This document shows, one piece after another, positions 57,278-64,000 of a stretch of DNA of 64,000 nucleotides; position 1 is the first letter of the stretch, and every line of letters starts with the position of its first letter. The DNA lies in contig NZ_CP053096.1 of the NCBI RefSeq assembly GCF_013008635.1, positions 744,001 through 808,000 on the forward strand. The letters run 5' to 3'. The position numbers were made by a program, and so were the translations under genes. Under the pieces are notes generated by a model, which saw nothing but the letters and a program-made list of their open reading frames with translations, searched no databases and was not told the origin of the DNA. Source of the stretch: Mycoplasma miroungigenitalium. GTDB lineage: Bacteria > Bacillota_I > Bacilli_A > Mycoplasmatales > Metamycoplasmataceae.

Positions 57278-60200
57278 TTAGTGACGTTGTGAATCTATTT
57301 CTTTTTTGCTTTTAACGGCATTATCATATAACGTGGTTAAATCATCAATTACTTTTCATGAGACTTTAAGTGGTAGTCAGACTGCTTTGTTGGTATTAGG
57401 ATGATTGTCTCAATATGGTCATATATCACTCGAATCAGCATAAGGTGGTTTATTAATTTGTTTAATAATATAATCCCGTATATCCTTCACATTATTTTCA
57501 ATCATGGTTATGATTTGAGCATACTTAGCAGAGTTTTGATCTTTTTTAAGATTATTTTTTAATTCTATAACTTTATTAAATACTGGAATACACTTAAAAA
57601 AAGTGAAAAAATCTTCTAAACATTCTACCAATCATTCATTTTGGCTTGCTAAGTCTTTTCTATGATTGTTTAGCGATACGGTGGTAGCGTTTTTGTTTGT
57701 TAATTCTCTTTCGGCTGCGTTTTTACTTTTAATAAAATCTTCATAATTATAACTGTATCAAATCGGCAACATCCCACCGGTTGAATGTCATTCATTTTCA
57801 TGAATTTTGTTAAATATTTCAAGATAATATTGCGTTTCTTCAAAGACTTCCCGAAGTTGATCTTTTGCTATGTCCAATTTCGTTATTGGATCTATAACTT
57901 GTTTTGCTTTGTTATTGGCACTGTTTAGGTTGGTTTCTGCATTATTAATTTCGCTTTGAGTTGCTTTAGGGTTATTTTTAACGTTTTTAGCATCCTGAAT
58001 TGCTTTGTTCAACTTGTTTTTAGCATCAACAACTTCTGGTTTACTTGCATTTTCACCAGTAAAAGCATCAATTTTTTTCTTAGTATCTTCAGCATTAGTA
58101 ATTGCTTGGTCTAACTTAGCTTTGGCTGCTTTAATTTGATTATTTATTGAATCTATAACTTGTTTTGCTTTGTCATTAGCTTTATTTAAAGCATTTGTCG
58201 CATTATTAATTTGGCTTTGAGTTGCTTTAGGGTTATTTTTAACGTTTTTAGCATCCTCAATTGCTTTGTTCAACTTATTTTTAGCATCAACAACTTCTGG
58301 TTTACTTGCATTTTCACCAGTAAAAGCATCAATTTTTTTCTTAGTATCTTCAGCATTAGTAATTGCTTGGTCTAACTTAGCTTTGGCTGCTTTAATTTGA
58401 TTATTTATTGAATCTATAACTTGTTTTGCTTTGTCATTAGCTTTATTTAAAGCATTTGTCGCATTATTAATTTGGCTTTGAGTTGCTTTAGGGTTATTTT
58501 TAACGTTTTTAGCATCCTCAATTGCTTTGTTTAACTTGTTTTTAGCATCAATAACCTCTGGTTTACTTGCATTTTCACCAGTAAAAGCATCAATTTTTTT
58601 CTTAGTATCTTCAGCATTAGTAATTGCTTGGTCTAACTTAGCTTTGGCTGCTTTAATTTGATTGTTTATTGAATCTATAACTTGTTTTGCTTTGTCATTA
58701 GCTTTATTTAAAGCATTTGTCGCATTATTAATTTGGCTTTGAGTTGCTTTAGGGTTATTTTTAACGTTTTTAGCATCCTCAATCGCTTTGTTTAACTTGT
58801 TTTTAGCATCAACAACTTCTTGTTTACTTGCATTTTCACCAGTAAAAGCATCAATTTTTTTCTTAGTATCTTCAGCATTAGTAATTGCTTGGTCTAACTT
58901 AGCTTTGGCTGCTTTAATTTGATTGTTTATTGAATCTATAACTTGTTTTGCTTTGTCATTAGCTTTATTTAAAGCATTTGTCGCATTATTAATTTGGCTT
59001 TGAGTTGCTTTAGGGTTATTTTTAACGTTTTTAGCATCCTCAATTGCTTTGTTTAACTTGTTTTTAGCATCAACAACCTCTGGTTTACTTGCATTTTCAC
59101 CAGTAAAAGCATCAATTTTTTTCTTAGTATCTTCAGCATTAGTAATTGCTTGGTCTAACTTAGCTTTGGCTGCTTTAATTTGATTGTTTATTGAATCTAT
59201 AACTTGTTTTGCTTTGTCATTAGCTTTATTTAAAGCATTTGTCGCATTATTAATTTGGCTTTGAGTTGCTTTAGGGTTATTTTTAACGTTTTTAGCATCC
59301 TGAATTGCTTTGTTTAACTTGTTTTTAGCATCAACAACTTCTGGTTTACTTGCATTTTCACCAGTAAAAGCATCAATTTTTTTCTTAGTATCTTCAGCAT
59401 TAGTAATTGCTTGGTCTAACTTAGCTTTGGCTGCTTTAATTTGATTATTTATTGAATCTATAACTTGTTTTGCTTTGTCATTAGCTTTATTTAAAGCATT
59501 TGTCGCATTATTAATTTGGCTTTGAGTTGCTTTAGGGTTATTTTTAACGTTTTTAGCATCCTCAATTGCTTTGTTTAACTTGTTTTTAGCATCAATAACC
59601 TCTGGTTTACTTGCATTTTCACCAGTAAAAGCATCAATTTTTTTCTTAGTATCTTCAGCATTAATAATTGCTTGGTCTAACTTAGCTTTGGCTGCTTTAA
59701 TTTGATTGTTTATTGAATCTATAACTTGTTTTGCTTTGTCATTAGCTTTATTTAAAGCATTTGTCGCATTATTAATTTGGCTTTGAGTTGCTTTAGGGTT
59801 ATTTTTAACGTTTTTAGCATCCTCAATTGCTTTGTTTAACTTGTTTTTAGCATCAACAACTTCTGGTTTACTTGCATTTTCACCAGTAAAAGCATCAATT
59901 TTTTTCTTAGTATCTTCAGCATTAGTAATTGCTTGGTCTAACTTAGCTTTATCAGTATTAGCAGGATTGTTTAGTGATTCAATAACTTGTTTTGCTTTGT
60001 TGTTAGCACTGTTTAGGTTGGTTTCTGCATTATTAATTTGGCTTTGAGTTGCTTTAGGGTTATTTTTAACGTTTTTAGCATCCTCAATTGCTTTGTTTAA
60101 CTTATTTTTAGCATCAACAACTTCTGGTTTACTTGCATTTTCACCAGTAAAAGCATCAATTTTTTTCTTAGTATCTTCAGCATTAGTAATTGCTTGGTCT

Positions 60201-62919
60201 AACTTAGTTTTATCAGTATTAGTATGATTGTTTAGTGATTCAATAACTTGTTTTGCTTTGTTGTTAGCACTGTTTAGGTTGGTTGTTGCCTTATCAACAT
60301 CTTCCTGAGTTCTGATTTCTAAATTTAAATCAATATCTCTAATTTTTTTAGCATCATCTAAAGCTTTATTTAATTCAGTCTTAGCATTAACAACTTCGGG
60401 TTTATTAGCGTCCTCGACAGTAATTGAGTCAAGTTTTTCTTTGGTTTTTTCAGCGTTTTTAATAGAGTTATCTAATTCGTATGTATCTACTAAATTACTA
60501 CTTAAATATTTCAATAATCAGTCTAAATATTTTTCTGCAGTCGTTATTAACTTATTAAGTTCTGCTTCAGCATCGTTAATTTGACTTTGAGTACTATTTT
60601 CTGCAAAACAAATTTCTTGCGTTTTATTAATACCTTTTGTAAATTCTGGTAAAAATTCATCTATTTCTTTATATTTTTTCGCAGTTGACGGTAGCGAATG
60701 TCTTTTTGAGTCTAATTGTGCATATATAAGTCTAGCTTTTCTAACAGCATTAGTTAGATTTGTTATATCTGCTTTGCTTAATAGATTACGGAAATTGATA
60801 TCAGCGGCGCGTATTTCTAATAATGTTTTTTCCAATTCGCCTATTTCATATGTGGTCACCAGTGAATAAGCTGTATTTTCGGGAACTAAATTAATCTTAT
60901 TAAGGACTTTTTCGGCTTGAATGTAACTATTAACTAAATTTTCTCTAGCTTGCTTAATTTCTGGTTTATCCTTTACATTTACACTTAAATTGTCAATCTT
61001 TTCTAAAGTTTCATCCTTATGATTAATATTTATTTCTAATGAGTTATATGTATATGCCATCTTATCATTAATTAAATATAAAACATTTTTACCTTTTGAA
61101 TTTAAACTTCATAAACGTTCTTTGGTTGATACTAGTAAATCATAGTTTGCATCATTATTATTAGCTACTTCTTTAGCAATCTTTAAGTAGTTATTTAATT
61201 TAGATAAAATTGTTTTGTAATCTGGATAATGTTGATATTCGCCTTTAACATAACCCAATAATTTTGCGGTTTTCTCCGCATCAATAATTTCTGAATTTAA
61301 ATCGTTTCATTTACTTTTTATTTCGTTATTTACATATTCTAATTCCATTAAAGCTGTTTTATTAGCATCTTCCAAATCTCTAGCAGCTCTATTTACCATA
61401 AATGACGGAGTGTCAGGAATATTTAGATATACATTAGCATCAACCAATTTTTCTTCAAGTTCTTTTTCGGCTGATACAACATGATCTCATGTTTTTGGCG
61501 TGCCGGTGATAGCATCCATTTTTTCTTTTGTTTTTGTTGCTTCGTCTACACTGTTTTTTAATTTAATTCAGTACTCAAAGTTTTTAATTGCTTCTTTTAC
61601 TTTCTTATTGGCATCAGCAACATTTTTTTCTGCTTCATCAACTTCTTTTTGTGTAGCGACATCGTTATTTTTGACTTTTTCAGCTTCTTTGATGGCGTTA
61701 TTTAAGTCAGTTTCAGTATCTGAAATATATTTGATATCTTTATCTTTTGAATAATATTTATTAATTGTATCAGCGGTAGTGGTTGCTTCTTTGGTTGAAT
61801 TAATTAGTTTTGTTTTATCAACTTTATTATCAACGGTTTCTACAACTTTTTTAGCTTTCTCATTAGCATCATTAATGTTTTTCTCGGCATCATTGATTTC
61901 ATCTTGAGTTGAATTAGAATTATCTTTGACTTTTTTACCATCTTCGATAGCTTTATCTAAATCATTTTTAGCATTAATAACTTCTGGTTTTTTACCATCT
62001 TCACCGGTAATTGAGTCAATTTTTTTCTTAGTATCTTCAGCATCTGTAATGACTTTATCTAAATTAGTTTTATCTGTTTTGTTCTTATTATCAACGGTTT
62101 CTACAACTTTTTTAGCTTTCTCATTAGCATCATTAATGTTTTTCTCAGCATCATTGATTTCATCTTGAGTTGAATTAGGATTATCTTTGACTTTTTTGCC
62201 ATCTTCGATAGCTTTATCTAAATCATTTTTAGCATTAATAACTTCTGGTTTTTTACCATTTTCACCAGTAATTGAGTCAATTTTTTTCTTAGTATCTTCA
62301 GCATCTGTAATAACTTTTATTAATTTTTCAATATTTTTAAATTCATTTTTATTGATTGTTACCACGCCAGAAAAACTGTCATTTTGATCGTTTTTGTCAG
62401 TAATAGTAACCAGCACGTCTACCCCATCTTGACTAACTTTAGCATCAGAAAATGTAACATTGTAAATAACAGCGTTACGTAAATTATTTAGTCTAGGCGT
62501 AATTTTATTATCATTAATAGAATCTGTGAATTCTTGAGGTGTTTTTGTTTTATCACCATCTATAGTTAGATTACTATTTTCAAAATCATCTTTTGATGTT
62601 TTGAATTTCTCGATTTTAAATTCATCAGTTAATTTCTTGCCGTTTTTTTCTGTTTCAACTTTGATGATAACGTAACTAATTGGGTTACCGTCTTTATCTT
62701 TTTTGGTTTCACCGTGTTCTATAACAATGTTGTTTTTATCAATACGTTTTCCAGAAAATCTAACGTCGATATCTTTGATAGAAAGTTCATAACTTTTTTT
62801 ATCTTTGAAATCCTTTTTGTTCAATACAAAATTATTGGATTGGATTACTGAAACTCCGGTTGCTAAAGCCGTAGATAGCAAGCCCCCCCCAATAGTATAT
62901 TAATTACTTTCTTTTTCAT
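57278..62919 (-). CDS. Giant secreted repeat protein, phase OFF by a G8 tract in the signal peptide
   Basis: Would be 1880 aa with nine G; with eight, translation from ATG 62919 (after GGGAG) ends after 17 codons. With nine, the start is MKKKVINILLGGG then LLSTALATGVSVI, a signal or anchor sequence without a lipobox Cys. Next come a beta-type region to about residue 190, two 87-aa units (DAEDTKKKIDSITGENGKKP), a unique helical stretch, then one divergent and nine near-identical 87-aa units (AEDTKKKIDAFTGENASKPE...NPKATQSQINN) resembling FIVAR/three-helix surface modules, and a unique C-terminal region. Frame is otherwise open throughout. Likely an adhesin or surface shield; function not shown. 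Confidence 0.85.
57897..60260 (-). repeat. Nine 261-bp tandem repeats in the giant gene
   Basis: The marker TAGTATCTTCAGC recurs at 58081 and then every 261 bases to 60169, nine times with exact spacing. Units differ by only a few bases (e.g. KQEV for KPEV, IQDAK for IEDAK). The outermost two units share a different end (NAETNLNSANNKAKQ), like the edges of an expanding array. Confidence 0.9.
61860..62320 (-). repeat. Two older 261-bp repeat units near the 5' end of the giant gene
   Basis: Same 87-codon module as the main array but diverged (SITGENGKKPEVINAKNDLD). The two copies are nearly identical to each other, 261 bases apart. Confidence 0.85.
62883..62890 (-). repeat. G8 homopolymer in signal-peptide codons (phase switch)
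   Basis: Eight G on the coding strand, 30 bases after the first base of ATG 62919. There are 29 bases before the tract and the downstream frame needs a multiple of three G; six or nine restore the frame, eight does not. Confidence 0.9.
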
Positions 62920-62951
62920 AATAAGTTTCTCCCATTTATTTGTATGTAATT

Positions 62952-62957
62952 ATTTTA
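62952..62957 (-). promoter_or_regulatory. Candidate -10 box of the giant gene
   Basis: TAAAAT on the minus strand, 32 bases before ATG 62919; weak -35. Confidence 0.3.
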
Positions 62958-63364
62958 CCAAATTAACCAAAAAAAACTAATTCGGGTATTTTTTGAGTAA
63001 AAATCATTATTTATTGGTGTTTTAGACCAAAATGACACAGCTGAATTTGAATAAATTGAATCCTTAAAATTCGATTTTAGTTCGTTTTAAAAAATTGGTT
63101 GAAAATCCCGTTAAAATGAAATTAATTACGGAACACCCTATTTTATAGACTTAAATGGAAACTTCTTAGCGGTATATAAATAGCTCTATTCATCTATTGA
63201 TTAGTTATTTTTGCATTAATAATTAAGTTAATAAATAATTAAATCCAATAAATGCTAATTTTTACGCAAAAAAACAGACAAAATCAGTCCTTAAAAATAA
63301 TTTTTTTATGAAATAAATAAAAATTTGTTTAAAAATTTGTTTTTTTGAATGGATTTTATAAAAC
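62958..63364. other. AT-rich intergenic gap, no gene seen
   Basis: About 400 bases with stops in all frames, no tRNA-like or repeated structure noticed apart from A/T runs. It probably holds only the upstream promoter region of the giant gene. Confidence 0.5.
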
Positions 63365-63388
63365 AAAAATCACACCCGGCGGTGTGAT
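63365..63388 (-). terminator. Terminator of the right-edge gene
   Basis: ATCACACC / GGTGTGAT hairpin followed by TTTTTGTTTT on the minus strand, 6 bases beyond the stop codon. Confidence 0.85.
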
Positions 63389-63394
63389 AAGTTG

Positions 63395-64000
63395 TTAGTT
63401 AGGATTAATTATATTTTCAATTTCTTTGATTTTGTCAAGAGCTTTAATTGCTAATTTTCTGTGTTGTTCTAATTCTTGTTCGGCATCATCAGCAATTTTT
63501 AGAAGTTTATCTTTATCGAATTTGATTTTATCAAATAAATTAGTTAGTCAATATTGACGTTTGTTTTCATTTGTTAATTTTTCAAAATCTTTTCTTAGAC
63601 CAATGACTTCTACAAATTCATGAATAAATTCTTTGTTTTGTCTAATCGAGTTTAAAGATATGTTTAATGTTGCGTGAGAGTGTGTGTGGGTATGATTGTC
63701 AGAACCGTGATTGTGTTCATCATGAAGAGAATCATGTTGGTCTTCATTTCATTTTTCTGCATTGTAAATATAGTCGCTAAAGAAGTTTTTCAATTTAGTT
63801 AATTTTTCTTGAATTGTTTTATCTTCAAAATTTTTGTTGCCTAGATCATTTAGGTAATCTTGAAAGGCCCAAATTGAATTTGCGTTATTTTCCAAGGCAA
63901 TTTTTTTAGTATTTGTTTGGATTTGAATTTTAGCGTCATCAATAATTCCTAGGGAATTTTTGACCAATTCTACACCAGCATTAGTTGTAAATCATTCTTT
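63395..64000 (-). CDS. Partial protein with a His-rich segment (C-terminal part)
   Basis: About 201 codons to the stop at 63395-63397; the 5' end lies outside the window. Mostly helical and charged (KIQIQTNTKKIALENN). In the middle a metal-binding-like stretch HDEHNHGSDNHTHTHSHA occurs, then coiled-coil-like sequence ending EQHRKLAIKALDKIKE. Family not recognised. It may be a neighbour or relative of the giant surface protein, and the histidines recall the ZIP loop, but no link is shown. Confidence 0.7.

Noticed and set aside
58000-60260. Plus-strand open frames inside the giant gene, and the regular repeats as a CRISPR array
   Set aside because: The repeats are 261 bp coding units without spacers, and the plus-strand frames are mere mirrors of their codon pattern with no ribosome-binding sites.
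62941-63394. tRNA or small RNA gene in the longest gaps (also 13171-13456, 15914-16239, 53536-53802)
   Set aside because: No cloverleaf, TTC-arm-like or GC-richer stretch was noticed; all look like plain AT-rich spacers or promoters.

Overview
The window is a low-GC chromosomal segment from a mollicute that reads UGA as tryptophan. Dozens of conserved genes (rpoB, rpoC, uvrC, ftsA, topA, thrS, ssb and others) are only full length if TGA is Trp, and all boundaries below use that code. Gene content and very low GC suggest a Mycoplasma of the hominis/bovis group (Metamycoplasma or Mycoplasmopsis); the species cannot be fixed from sequence alone. No rRNA, tRNA, intact insertion sequence or CRISPR array was seen.

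Layout. 1-4035 (minus): a type III restriction-modification pair. mod carries an (AG)8 tract that puts it out of frame (phase OFF), and res overlaps the 3' end of mod. 4225-6243: a decayed Firmicutes-type prophage remnant, with the start of a tail tape-measure gene present twice around a truncated DUF4143-family ATPase gene. 6414-12216 (minus): membrane proteins, a thioredoxin-like protein and uvrC; the 12216-7495 genes look like one operon that starts leaderless. 12340-13170: nfo. 13457-15874: a large lipoprotein. 16240-24256: rpoB-rpoC. 24345-26851 (minus): small lipoprotein, then the repair/RNA-modification operon rsmE-mutM-smr. 26989-30620 (minus): the division cluster mraZ-rsmH-ftsA-ftsZ with three 10-bp-spaced putative MraZ boxes at its start. 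30798-33536: divergent ktrA and ktrB for potassium uptake. 33697-35052: tail-anchored protein of unknown function. 35223-38881: two PD-(D/E)XK-type nuclease genes and tsaC. 38954-40194 (minus): rpsF-ssb-rpsR. 40515-42326: topA.

42474-53083 (plus) is a nutrient-acquisition locus. A secreted membrane-anchored papain-like (C1) protease is followed by a tightly overlapping operon of OppB- and OppC-like permeases, three lipoproteins (the first perhaps a solute-binding protein) and a ZIP metal transporter with a His-rich loop. No ABC ATPase gene lies in the operon. 53176-56946: a membrane-anchored EIIB-like domain lacking its phospho-cysteine, then trpS, thrS and a small membrane protein.

57006-62919 (minus) is a giant repeat surface-protein gene: nine almost identical 261-bp (87-aa) tandem units, one divergent unit and two more N-terminal ones. 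A G8 run inside its signal-peptide codons leaves it one base out of frame, so it too is phase OFF; its 3' end is eroded by nonsense and frameshift changes. The window ends in a partial gene with a His-rich stretch.

The most striking aspect is that two independent simple-repeat switches, one on a DNA methyltransferase and one on a surface protein, are both caught in the OFF state, beside further possible repeat-tuned genes (a TTAT repeat upstream of a lipoprotein, a G7 run at a ribosome-binding site).
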